Below are positions 1-5,883 of a DNA stretch of 8,029 bases, piece after piece (the first letter of the stretch is position 1; each line of letters starts with the position of its first letter). Source of the DNA: VYFG01 sp964403545 (GTDB lineage Bacteria > Pseudomonadota > Gammaproteobacteria > Arenicellales > Poriferihabitantaceae); NCBI GenBank assembly GCA_964403545.1, contig CAYOGN010000065.1, positions 1 to 8,029 of the forward strand. The letters are read 5' to 3'. The notes under the pieces were generated by a model. The model had not been told where the DNA came from. It was given only the letters and a program-made list of their open reading frames with translations, and did not search any database. Made by a program: the position numbers and the translations under genes.

Positions 1-142
1 GCGTCTTGGACAGGTGGAAGATATTGGTAATGCTGCGTTGTTTTTTGCTTCCGATGAAGCCGCCTATATCACCGGACAATCCATTATCGTTGACGGTGGA
101 CAGATTCTGCCGGAAACATTGGAAGCTATTGACGAAATCTAA
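1..142 (+). CDS. Short-chain dehydrogenase/reductase (SDR), C-terminal end only (5' partial)
   Basis: Only the last 46 codons are present, read from base 2 and ending in TAA at 140-142. The visible peptide begins RLGQVEDIGNAALFFASDEA and continues with YITGQ and VDGG. This is the classic C-terminal block of classical SDR enzymes: a substrate-loop Arg-x-Gly, then S-D-x-A-x-Y-I-T-G, then V-D-G-G. SDRs are NAD(P)-dependent soluble oxidoreductases; the cofactor site and the Ser-Tyr-Lys catalytic residues lie upstream of the window. A short tail of about 13 residues (QILPETLEAIDEI) follows VDGG. The kinase gene starts 52 nt downstream on the same strand, so the two are probably co-transcribed. In RMM-type loci the SDR is an amino-2-propanol dehydrogenase that links it to aminoacetone. 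That role is inferred from the neighbours, because the fragment alone cannot separate it from other SDRs such as 3-oxoacyl-ACP reductases. Confidence 0.88.
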   Translation, partial: RLGQVEDIGNAALFFASDEAAYITGQSIIVDGGQILPETLEAIDEI

Positions 143-194
143 CGGTTTGAAACTGCCTTTACTTTAAGCACTCGAATAATATCAAGAGGCAAAA

Positions 195-1199
195 ATGGCT
201 CATAACGATCTTCCAATGGATCAGTTACTGGTGCTGCTGGAAAAACTGGCCAACCAGTCACTCCCACTGTGGGATGTGCCGGAAGATGCTAAAGCCCGAC
301 TGATCAACGTTTCAGAAAATGCGACCTATCTGGTAGAAGGCTCAGGCTGGAAATCCGTACTTCGCATTCATCGGGAAAATTATCATTCTGAAAGAGCGAT
401 TCAGTGTGAACTGGAATGGTCAAGAGCATTGAATAATGACGGGCACATTGTCACTCCGGATTTTTATTATGGTCGTGACAACAATCCAATCCAGTCGGGA
501 ATAATTCAGGGCCTGCCTGCACCACGCTATATGGTCATGTTTCACTTTGTCGAAGGAGCACAGCCAGATGAAGAGCAGGATCTGGTCAAACCTTTCGAAG
601 AACTGGGTGAAATTGCAGCCACAACCCATATCCAATCCATTGCATGGAAACGCCCTGAGCCTTTCGAGCGTCTGACCTGGGATATGGACACAGTTTTCGG
701 CTCAAACCCGACCTGGGGAAAATGGCATAACGGCCCTAATGTTACGGCGGAAGTGCGTAAAGTTCTCGAGCAGGTAGAGAACACAGTAATTCGCAGACTG
801 CGGGGATTCGGCAAAGAGCCGGATCGTTACGGTCTGATTCATGCTGATATGCGTCTCGCGAATCTGCTTATCGATAAAAACGGTACCCGTTTAATAGATT
901 TTGATGATTGCGGCTTCGGCTGGTTTCTGTATGACTTCGCCGCCAGCATCAGTTTCATGGAAGATCATGTGCAGATACCTGATCTGAAAAAATCCTGGAT
1001 AAAGGGATATCGAAAAATTCGAGAACTGTCTGATGCCGAAGCAGACCAGCTGGATACTTTCGTTATGCTAAGGCGACTCGCCCTTCTGGCGTGGATTGGC
1101 AGTCATATAGAAGCTCCTGAACCCCAGGAACTTGCTCCGGATTTTGCCCGGGTTTCCGCTGAACTGGGCACTCGCTACCTCGAAAAATATTCCATCTGA
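195..1199 (+). CDS. APH-family small-molecule kinase, probable amino-alcohol (1-amino-2-propanol) kinase
   Basis: This 334-aa soluble protein has the aminoglycoside/choline-kinase-like fold. An N-terminal nucleotide-loop segment reads SENATYLV (40-47), followed by VLRIHR (55-60) and a conserved Glu in ELEW (72-75). The catalytic Brenner motif is HADMRLANLL starting at H216, with D218 as probable catalytic base and N223 as metal ligand. The Mg-binding DFDD follows at 235-238 (the DFG equivalent), then the usual FGWFLYDFA stretch. Length is normal for the family. AAGAGG at 184-189, 5 nt before ATG 195, supports this start. It lies between the SDR and the class-III aminotransferase, as in RMM microcompartment loci, where the homologous enzyme from Mycobacterium smegmatis phosphorylates (S)-1-amino-2-propanol. 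I infer the same reaction here; ethanolamine, choline or homoserine are alternative substrates. No encapsulation peptide is evident at either end. The gene is separated from the next by 140 nt, the longest gap within the operon. Confidence 0.82.
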   Translation: MAHNDLPMDQLLVLLEKLANQSLPLWDVPEDAKARLINVSENATYLVEGSGWKSVLRIHRENYHSERAIQCELEWSRALNNDGHIVTPDFYYGRDNNPIQSGIIQGLPAPRYMVMFHFVEGAQPDEEQDLVKPFEELGEIAATTHIQSIAWKRPEPFERLTWDMDTVFGSNPTWGKWHNGPNVTAEVRKVLEQVENTVIRRLRGFGKEPDRYGLIHADMRLANLLIDKNGTRLIDFDDCGFGWFLYDFAASISFMEDHVQIPDLKKSWIKGYRKIRELSDAEADQLDTFVMLRRLALLAWIGSHIEAPEPQELAPDFARVSAELGTRYLEKYSI

Positions 1200-1208
1200 A
1201 AACTTCCC

Positions 1209-1300
1209 GAATAGTATTCAGGATCATTTGAGAACAGATTTGAATTCACTGTCAACCATTCAGGGGAGACTGTCAAGCACAACGCGTTTAAATCGATAAT
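1209..1300 (+). promoter_or_regulatory. Repeat-rich intergenic region, candidate internal promoter/operator
   Basis: The 140-nt gap between kinase and aminotransferase contains several short repeats. There is an 11-bp dyad GAATA-G-TATTC (1209-1219). ACTGTCAA occurs at 1248-1255 and 1269-1276, exactly 21 bp apart. ATTCAGG occurs at 1216-1222 and 1258-1264, 42 bp apart. A -10-like GATAAT lies at 1295-1300, with only a weak -35 candidate CTGTCA at 1270-1275 (19-bp spacer). Phased spacing of about two helical turns is typical of activator or repressor sites, but short matches like these can arise by chance. A secondary promoter driving the shell genes is therefore only a possibility. No terminator-like GC stem plus T-run is seen here, so read-through from upstream is also likely. 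Confidence 0.25.
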
Positions 1301-1327
1301 CCTAACGCCATCTACCACTACCGCGTT

Positions 1328-1335
1328 TAGGGAGG
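1328..1335 (+). promoter_or_regulatory. Strong Shine-Dalgarno site of the aminotransferase gene
   Basis: TAGGGAGG lies just upstream of two adjacent in-frame ATGs (1340 and 1343). Spacing from GGAGG is 4 nt to the first and 7 nt to the second. The second ATG has the better spacing, so the mature start may be residue 2 of the annotated protein. The difference is one Met. Confidence 0.7.
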
Positions 1336-1339
1336 AATA

Positions 1340-2614
1340 ATGATGAGCGAAGCAAAGCTCGAGTTTCTCGAAAGATCAAAGCAATTCTGGAATCCCGGCA
1401 AAACCCAGGACTGGCAGGATATGGGCGTAGATCTGGTGATCGACAAACGAGAAGGATATCACCTCTACGACATGGACGGCCACAGACTGATCGACGTTCA
1501 CCTGAATGGTGGAACCTATAATCTCGGTCATCGACATCCCGAACTGGTCGAGGTTCTGAAAGCCGGCACAGCCCGCTTTGATATGGGCAACCACCACTTC
1601 CCCGCACTGGCCCGAACGGCACTGGCGGAATCCCTGGCCGCCTGCGCACCGGCCCCGGATATGAAATACACGATCTACGGTGCGGGCGGTGCTGAAGCCA
1701 TTGATATCGCGATAAAAACAGCCCGAAACGCCGCCCAGAAACGAAAAATCGTATCCATCGTAAAAGCCTATCATGGCCATTCCGGACTATCCGTTAAAAC
1801 CGGTGACGAACGATTTTCAAAAATTTTCCTGTCGGAAGATACTGCCGGAGAGTTTATTCAGGTCCCATTCAACGATCTCGATGCCATGGAAGATGCCTTG
1901 AGAAAGCGTGACGTAGCCGCAGTCATAATGGAATCCATTCCCGCCACCTACGGATTTCCGATGCCTCAGGAAGGCTATTTGCCCAGCGTAAAAAAACTGT
2001 GTGAAAGGTATGACGCCTTTTATATTGCTGATGAAGTGCAAACCGGCCTGATGCGCAGCGGAGAAATGTGGTGCTGCAATCGTTACGGGGTGGAACCCGA
2101 TATCATGGTTACCGGCAAGGGCATCACCGGCGGGCTCTATCCTATCGCCTGTGCCCTGGTTTCGGAAAAATGCGGCGGCTGGTTAAAAAAGGACGGATTT
2201 GCCCATATGTCCACCGCCGGAGGCGCGGAACTTGGCTGCATCGTGGCTATGAAAACTCTGGAAATCCTGCAAAGGCCGGAAATAGCCACTACGGTGCGCT
2301 ATGTCGCCGACTATATCCGCAGTGGCCTGGATGACATTATGGCTGCCTATCCGGATTTCTTCATCGGCATACGGCAACACGGACTGATCATGGGTCTCGA
2401 ATTCAACCACGAACAGGGCGCGAAACCGGTGATGAAGCATCTTTATCAAAACGGTGTCTGGGCGATATTTTCCACTTTGGACCCCCGAGTATTACAGTTT
2501 AAACCGGGAATCCTGATGACCCAGAGTGATTCCGAAGACCTGCTCCGCCGGGTTGAGATTGCAATTGCCCTGGCAAGCGAAGAAGTCATGGGTAAAAAAC
2601 AGAGGTGGTCATGA
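1340..2614 (+). CDS. Class-III PLP aminotransferase-fold enzyme, probable amino-alcohol-phosphate phospho-lyase
   Basis: This 424-aa cytosolic or lumenal enzyme has fold-type I PLP features. The phosphate-binding GAGGAEA is at 114-120 (SGSEA-like in relatives) and the ring-stacking YHGH at 144-147. DEVQTG at 231-236 supplies Asp231 for the pyridine nitrogen. The Schiff-base lysine is K260 in VTGKGITGG. Length matches class III (ornithine/omega-transaminase) proteins. Relatives in this subgroup, including ethanolamine-phosphate phospho-lyase, eliminate phosphate and ammonia instead of transaminating. Next to an amino-alcohol kinase and an acylating aldehyde dehydrogenase, the likely reaction is 1-amino-2-propanol phosphate to propanal, ammonia and phosphate. 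That assignment is contextual; true omega-transaminase activity is the main alternative. No terminal encapsulation helix is visible. The stop TGA (2612-2614) overlaps the aldehyde dehydrogenase ATG at 2611 in an ATGA junction, indicating translational coupling. Confidence 0.85.
   Translation: MMSEAKLEFLERSKQFWNPGKTQDWQDMGVDLVIDKREGYHLYDMDGHRLIDVHLNGGTYNLGHRHPELVEVLKAGTARFDMGNHHFPALARTALAESLAACAPAPDMKYTIYGAGGAEAIDIAIKTARNAAQKRKIVSIVKAYHGHSGLSVKTGDERFSKIFLSEDTAGEFIQVPFNDLDAMEDALRKRDVAAVIMESIPATYGFPMPQEGYLPSVKKLCERYDAFYIADEVQTGLMRSGEMWCCNRYGVEPDIMVTGKGITGGLYPIACALVSEKCGGWLKKDGFAHMSTAGGAELGCIVAMKTLEILQRPEIATTVRYVADYIRSGLDDIMAAYPDFFIGIRQHGLIMGLEFNHEQGAKPVMKHLYQNGVWAIFSTLDPRVLQFKPGILMTQSDSEDLLRRVEIAIALASEEVMGKKQRWS
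2601..2605 (+). promoter_or_regulatory. Shine-Dalgarno AGAGG deciding the aldehyde dehydrogenase start
   Basis: AGAGG sits 5 nt before ATG 2611 and 8 nt before ATG 2614. A GTG codon in the same frame at 2605 shares its first base with this site, so it cannot be initiated from it. The start is therefore taken at 2611. Confidence 0.65.
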
Positions 2615-4206
2615 TGGAGCCACAAGTCAGAACTTTGGTCGACATTTCTGCGACCCCTGCCGCCATGCAGGGCCATGCGGACATGGTGCTTGAGCATGCC
2701 CGATGGGCCACCACGGTATTTCAACGCTATGACCGGCCAACCACTATGGCCATCGTCGATGCCGTGGCAGATGTTGCCTATGAAAATGCCGGCTTTTATG
2801 CAGACTGGGCGGTTAAGGAAACAGGTTTCGGTGTTGCAGAGCATAAAAAACTGAAGAATGAATTAACCACCCATTCTCTGGTGGACTATTATCGAGACCA
2901 GGACTACATAAATTACCGAATTGATGAAGCAAGCAATATCATTGAGATTCCGAGGTCCGCTGGTGTAATTTTTGCATTAACACCGTCCACCAATCCGATC
3001 TCCACCCTGAATTACAAAATTATTATCGCCCTGCTCACCCGCAACGCAATTGTAATCAGCCCTCATCCAGCAGCCCGCGAATGCTGCATCGATGCAGCTA
3101 AAAAACTTTCAGCAGCAGCGGTGCGAGCCGGCGCTCCCGAAGGCGTGATCCAGATCATCGAGAATCCAACCATACCTTTGGTTGAAACATTCATGTCCTC
3201 GGAGAAAACCAACGTCATTCTGGCAACCGGTGGAACCGCCATGGTTCGCGCGGCTTATTCATCCTCCAATCCGGCCATCGGGGTCGGTCCCGGCAATGCC
3301 CCGGTTTTTGTGGACAGCTCTGCAGACATCACTCAGGCTGCAAAACATATAGTCAGCAGCAAGAGCTTCGACAATTCAATTTTGTGCACCAATGAAAGTG
3401 TGCTGATCACGCTGCCCGAAGTCGAAAAACAACTGGTCCAGGCATTGCGAGCGTCCGGCGCTTATATCTGTGACCAGGACGATGTTGAAAAAGTCAGACG
3501 ATTCCTGTTCCATGAACGTGGCTTCAATATCGAATGTATTGGCAGAGATGCAACCTGGATCGCGAAGGAATGCGGGATTCGAGTTCCCGGTAACACTAAG
3601 ATTCTGGTGGCACCGATCACTCAAATCGGGGTGGAAGAAAAACTCAGTCGTGAGAAGTTGTGTCCGGTACTGGCAATGAATGTCGCCGCTAACCAGAATC
3701 AGGCCATTGCGCTGGCAAGAGCTGTACTGCGCATGACCGGTGCAGGTCATTCCGCCGCCATTCACAGCAAAGACGAAGCAACCGCAATAAAATTTGCCAG
3801 CGCAGTAGAGGTGTACCGGGTCGTCGTTAATGCACCGTGCTCCCAAGGCGCAGCCGGATACGGCACTGGATTGCCCCCGACATTTACCATCGGAACCGGG
3901 TTCTACGGCCGATCATCCATCGGAGAGAACATAGGGCCTCAACATCTGGTGCACTGGACTCGTATGGCATACAGCACAGACGAAACTGCTGATTTCGCCC
4001 GTTATCGGGAAATACGCCCGGATCATGACGGTCCTTTACCTGTAGCACCATCGGACGGAGTGCCGGGTTCAACCAGATCGCAAAAATCGAATAATTCAGG
4101 GGCGCAAAGCTTGCCGGAAAGACAGGATACCGGCCTGGATACTGACACCCGTGATCAGATCAGAAAAATCATTGCAGAAGAGCTGCGGGATATCCTCAAA
4201 AAGTAA
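2611..4206 (+). CDS. CoA-acylating aldehyde dehydrogenase (PduP/EutE-like) with C-terminal encapsulation peptide
   Basis: This 531-aa enzyme should oxidise an aldehyde, probably propanal, to acyl-CoA with NAD+. Visible family features are a Rossmann-type glycine stretch (ATGGTAMV), GVGPGNAP at 224-231, and the catalytic thiol C259 in SFDNSILC. The body resembles the acylating EutE/PduP/AdhE branch rather than hydrolytic ALDHs. After the catalytic fold ends, a disordered linker rich in Pro, Ser, Gly, Asn and Gln (about 475-512) leads to a predicted amphipathic helix, TRDQIRKIIAEELRDILKK, at 513-531. Linker plus short hydrophobic-patterned helix is the standard form of a BMC encapsulation peptide. 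PduP and EutE carry theirs at the N-terminus, whereas here it is C-terminal. The ATGA overlap with the aminotransferase and the 1-nt gap to BMC-T indicate coupled expression. It is the signature core enzyme of this microcompartment. I am confident of the family; the exact substrate is inferred. Confidence 0.93.
   Translation: MMEPQVRTLVDISATPAAMQGHADMVLEHARWATTVFQRYDRPTTMAIVDAVADVAYENAGFYADWAVKETGFGVAEHKKLKNELTTHSLVDYYRDQDYINYRIDEASNIIEIPRSAGVIFALTPSTNPISTLNYKIIIALLTRNAIVISPHPAARECCIDAAKKLSAAAVRAGAPEGVIQIIENPTIPLVETFMSSEKTNVILATGGTAMVRAAYSSSNPAIGVGPGNAPVFVDSSADITQAAKHIVSSKSFDNSILCTNESVLITLPEVEKQLVQALRASGAYICDQDDVEKVRRFLFHERGFNIECIGRDATWIAKECGIRVPGNTKILVAPITQIGVEEKLSREKLCPVLAMNVAANQNQAIALARAVLRMTGAGHSAAIHSKDEATAIKFASAVEVYRVVVNAPCSQGAAGYGTGLPPTFTIGTGFYGRSSIGENIGPQHLVHWTRMAYSTDETADFARYREIRPDHDGPLPVAPSDGVPGSTRSQKSNNSGAQSLPERQDTGLDTDTRDQIRKIIAEELRDILKK
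4147..4203 (+). other. Encapsulation-peptide coding segment (C-terminus of aldehyde dehydrogenase)
   Basis: This segment encodes the last 19 residues, TRDQIRKIIAEELRDILKK. Ile/Leu at I517, I520, I521, L525, I528 and L529 fall on one helical face, with charged residues on the other. A low-complexity linker precedes it. This pattern recruits cargo to BMC shells in characterised systems; the role here is inferred. Confidence 0.7.
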
Positions 4207-4207
4207 T

Positions 4208-4819
4208 ATGGCCGAACTTCGCTCTTTTATTTTTATCGACCAGCTGCAACCGCAGACACTGGCTTACCTGGCAACCTGGATGCGCGGAGCATTGCCGCGT
4301 CGAAATATGGCCGCCCAGGTCATTGAAATAGCGCCTGGTCTGGATATCGAATCGCTCACGGATGTGGCATTGAAAGGCGCCAATGTCCAGGCCGGACTGC
4401 TGGTGGTGGAAAGACAGTTTGGCACAGTGGAATTGCATTCGAATTCTACCGCTGAAGTGAAAGCTGCCGGCGAGGCGATTCTCAAAGAACTCGGCGCAAA
4501 ACCCGAAGACGCAGCACCACCGAAAATTCTGGCTTCACGAATTGTTACCCGTATCGATCCCCAGCACGCATTTCTGATAAATCGCAACAAGCTTGGCTCC
4601 ATGATTCTCGGTGGCGACAGCCTTTATTTACTGGAATGCCAATCCGCTTCCTATGCCATTCTGGCCTGCAACGAGGCAGAAAAAGCGGCCAATATCAAAG
4701 TGATCGACTATAGAATGATTGGTGCCAATGGTCGCTTGTATCTCGCCGGAGATGAGGCCGAAGTTCGTAATGCAAAGCAGGCTGCGGAAGATGCTCTGAA
4801 TCGAATGGGGGCCAGATGA
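4208..4819 (+). CDS. Tandem-domain BMC shell protein (BMC-T, circularly permuted), first copy
   Basis: This 203-aa shell protein has two BMC domains (roughly 3-98 and 107-200) and should form a pseudohexameric trimer in shell facets. Each half starts with a strand-helix element that normally ends the fold. The canonical first strand and helix follow: QVIEIAPGLDIESLTDVALK (38-56) leading to GANV in domain 1, and LYLLECQSASYAILACNEAE (139-158) in domain 2. This order indicates the circularly permuted BMC-T class. VVERQFGTVELH (66-77) and GAKPED (96-101) recur in the second BMC-T at 5884. The start is ATG 4208, one base after the aldehyde dehydrogenase TAA. No good Shine-Dalgarno precedes it, so termination-reinitiation is likely. 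An upstream in-frame ATG at 4151 would add 19 residues unlike the family N-terminus and is not preferred. M. smegmatis RMM also encodes two BMC-T proteins. Confidence 0.9.
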   Translation: MAELRSFIFIDQLQPQTLAYLATWMRGALPRRNMAAQVIEIAPGLDIESLTDVALKGANVQAGLLVVERQFGTVELHSNSTAEVKAAGEAILKELGAKPEDAAPPKILASRIVTRIDPQHAFLINRNKLGSMILGGDSLYLLECQSASYAILACNEAEKAANIKVIDYRMIGANGRLYLAGDEAEVRNAKQAAEDALNRMGAR

Positions 4820-5256
4820 CATCTGATATCCGCACAGTGATTCGGGAAATTCTGCTTGAAGAGCTGGATAATTACATTGATCGACCCGGAAATGAAGTTC
4901 GCAAAGAAAAGATCTCAATGAGTAGCGACAGAGACCTGAAGGTCTTCGCGTTGCGAGTGCTGGACATGGCCGACAATGGTGATCTGAAAGCGGATCTTCA
5001 TTCCGGTAAAATACAATTCGTTCTGGAAGGAGAGGCGATGGAGAGTAATGCTGACATCTGTAATTCTGGCGGATCGCAAATGTCGGCGCGCGCCGACTCA
5101 GTACAGTTTCAAAAAGGGCTGGTTACCGAAAAGGACATCGCCAGACTGGATGGCGACATCGCCCGAATTGACGCCGGTAAAAATGTTTTTTTCACTCCGC
5201 TGGCGAAGGATGAAATCCGTCGCAGGGGACTCAGAATCGAGAGGATATCTCAATGA
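4816..5256 (+). CDS. BMC accessory protein: N-terminal encapsulation-like helix plus EutQ-N-like C-terminal motif
   Basis: I do not recognise this 146-aa protein as a named enzyme, but three parts are visible. Residues 3-21 form an amphipathic helix, SDIRTVIREILLEELDNYI, much like the aldehyde dehydrogenase C-terminal helix. After a charged linker, residues 38-74 form a small helical/strand unit (FALRVLDMA, then SGKIQFVL). A flexible Gly/Ser/Ala stretch (about 76-97) leads to residues 98-146. There, LVTEKDI followed by VFFTPLAKDEIRRRGLRIER resembles the T-P-x-A-(K/R) segment near the N-terminus of EutQ and in other BMC-associated proteins. No catalytic motif is evident, so a scaffold or adaptor role is plausible. 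It overlaps BMC-T by ATGA at its start (GGGGG at 4807-4811 as ribosome site) and BMC-P by ATGA at its end. A strong internal ribosome site precedes Met75. Confidence 0.8.
   Translation: MTSDIRTVIREILLEELDNYIDRPGNEVRKEKISMSSDRDLKVFALRVLDMADNGDLKADLHSGKIQFVLEGEAMESNADICNSGGSQMSARADSVQFQKGLVTEKDIARLDGDIARIDAGKNVFFTPLAKDEIRRRGLRIERISQ
4822..4878 (+). other. Encapsulation-peptide-like coding segment (N-terminus of the 146-aa protein)
   Basis: This segment encodes residues 3-21. Aligned on the Ile-Arg pair, IRTVIREILLEEL matches IRKIIAEELRDIL of the aldehyde dehydrogenase at I, R, I, E, L and L, with V/I and E/D also similar. Hydrophobic residues fall on one face. Its position at the N-terminus before a charged linker fits a targeting or co-assembly helix. 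Confidence 0.6.
5027..5040 (+). promoter_or_regulatory. Candidate internal ribosome-binding site and start within the 146-aa gene
   Basis: AAGGAG (5027-5032) stands 5 nt before an in-frame ATG at 5038 (Met75). Initiation there would yield a 72-aa product holding only the flexible stretch and the EutQ-N-like segment. The purine run also encodes Glu-Gly-Glu, so it could be coincidental. Confidence 0.35.
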
Positions 5257-5489
5257 TACGCGGAAAAGTAATAGGCCAAATATGGTCTTCAAAACACATT
5301 GAAACGCTGCCTAATGGCGGACTGCTGAAAGTGAAAACCGATGACGGGGACACACTTATTGCCTTCGACCCGCTGGGCTGCGCTATTGATGAATATGTAC
5401 TTATCACCCAGGGATCAGTTGCCGCCGCCTACTTTACCAAAGTAAAGGCGCCAGTTGATGCACTGATAATCGGCTCCATTGATGATTAG
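5253..5489 (+). CDS. BMC-P pentameric vertex protein (EutN/CcmL family)
   Basis: This 78-aa protein is slightly shorter than many EutN/CcmL members. The family marks are clear: GKVIGQIWSS at 4-13, LLKVKTDDGDTLIAFDPLGC at 24-43 (the A-x-D-x-x-G segment), VLITQGSVAAAY at 49-60, and PVDALIIGSID at 67-77. Such proteins form pentamers that cap the vertices of the icosahedral shell. The start is well supported by GAGAGGA (5239-5245), 7 nt before ATG 5253, and by an ATGA overlap with the preceding gene. The stop at 5487-5489 lies inside a stem-loop that spans the 3' end of the gene. Only one BMC-P is visible in the window; others could lie upstream. Confidence 0.94.
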   Translation: MIRGKVIGQIWSSKHIETLPNGGLLKVKTDDGDTLIAFDPLGCAIDEYVLITQGSVAAAYFTKVKAPVDALIIGSIDD

Positions 5490-5513
5490 ACAAATATCAA
5501 TGGCGCTTTCTTT
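5476..5513 (+). terminator. Stem-loop with pyrimidine tract between BMC-P and BMC-H; possible attenuator
   Basis: CCATTGAT (5476-5483) pairs perfectly with ATCAATGG (5496-5503), leaving a 12-nt loop. An outer GC pair (5473-5474 with 5505-5506) can form across one mismatch. CTTTCTTT follows at 5506-5513. The stem is AT-rich and begins inside the BMC-P coding region. A weak, leaky terminator or an mRNA-processing/stabilising hairpin upstream of BMC-H is plausible; full termination is unlikely because the operon appears to continue. Confidence 0.4.
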
Positions 5514-5540
5514 AATTTAACCTAACTTAACTGAACTATT

Positions 5541-5547
5541 AGAGGAG
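5541..5547 (+). promoter_or_regulatory. Strong Shine-Dalgarno site of BMC-H
   Basis: AGAGGAG is 6 nt from ATG 5554, among the best ribosome sites in the window. This fits high production of the main facet protein. Confidence 0.75.
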
Positions 5548-5553
5548 TCTACA

Positions 5554-5838
5554 ATGGCAAATCAAGCAATCGGAATGATCGAAACCCGTGGCTACGTTCC
5601 TTCACTGGCGGCAGCAGATGCCATGGTGAAAGCGGCGAATGTCGAAATCGTATCAAAAAATGAAATTGGTGGCGGACTGGTGTCCGTCGTGGTCAAAGGT
5701 GATGTGGGTGCGGTGAAAGCCGCGACTGAAGCCGGCGCAGAAGCGGCAAACCAGATCGGTGAAGTCGTTGCCGTCCATGTTATCCCACGCCCCCACACCG
5801 ACATCGGTGAGCATTTCGCCCTTGGAAAAAGTAAATAA
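5554..5838 (+). CDS. BMC-H hexameric shell protein (PduA/EutM/CcmK-like)
   Basis: This single-domain BMC protein of 94 aa should form the bulk of the shell facets as hexamers. The canonical features are all present: AIGMIETRGYVPSLAAADAM at 5-24, the edge lysine motif KAANV (26-30), and the pore loop IGGG (38-41) followed by LVSVVVKGDVGAV. AVHVIPRPH (73-81) closes the fold, and the C-terminal tail is short. The pore triplet is Gly-Gly-Gly, whereas PduA-like proteins often have Gly-Ser-Gly, which would change the pore lining slightly. The gene has its own strong ribosome site after a 64-nt gap containing a stem-loop, so it may be set to a different level from BMC-T and BMC-P. It is the only single-domain BMC-H seen in the window. 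Confidence 0.96.
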   Translation: MANQAIGMIETRGYVPSLAAADAMVKAANVEIVSKNEIGGGLVSVVVKGDVGAVKAATEAGAEAANQIGEVVAVHVIPRPHTDIGEHFALGKSK

Positions 5839-5883
5839 GGTCTCGTTAGAGGTGATGTATTTATTATGCAGGATTGACACAGG

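Noticed and set aside
1302..1780. Minus-strand open frames opposite the aminotransferase
   Set aside because: They are antisense to a clearly conserved PLP enzyme and their low-complexity or unremarkable products look like frame shadows.
2068..2334. Plus-strand 88-codon open frame inside the aminotransferase
   Set aside because: It is an out-of-frame shadow spanning the PLP-lysine region of the real gene.
2605..2610. GTG start two codons upstream for the aldehyde dehydrogenase
   Set aside because: Its first base belongs to the AGAGG ribosome site that correctly spaces ATG 2611.
3376..3846. Minus-strand 156-codon open frame opposite the aldehyde dehydrogenase
   Set aside because: It lies wholly antisense to the conserved core, including the catalytic Cys region, with no ribosome site or domain of its own.
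4151..4207. Upstream in-frame ATG that would lengthen BMC-T by 19 residues
   Set aside because: The added residues overlap the aldehyde dehydrogenase C-terminal helix in another frame and do not resemble a BMC-T N-terminus. ATG 4208 gives MAELRSFIFID, parallel to MTDLRVYLPI of the second copy.
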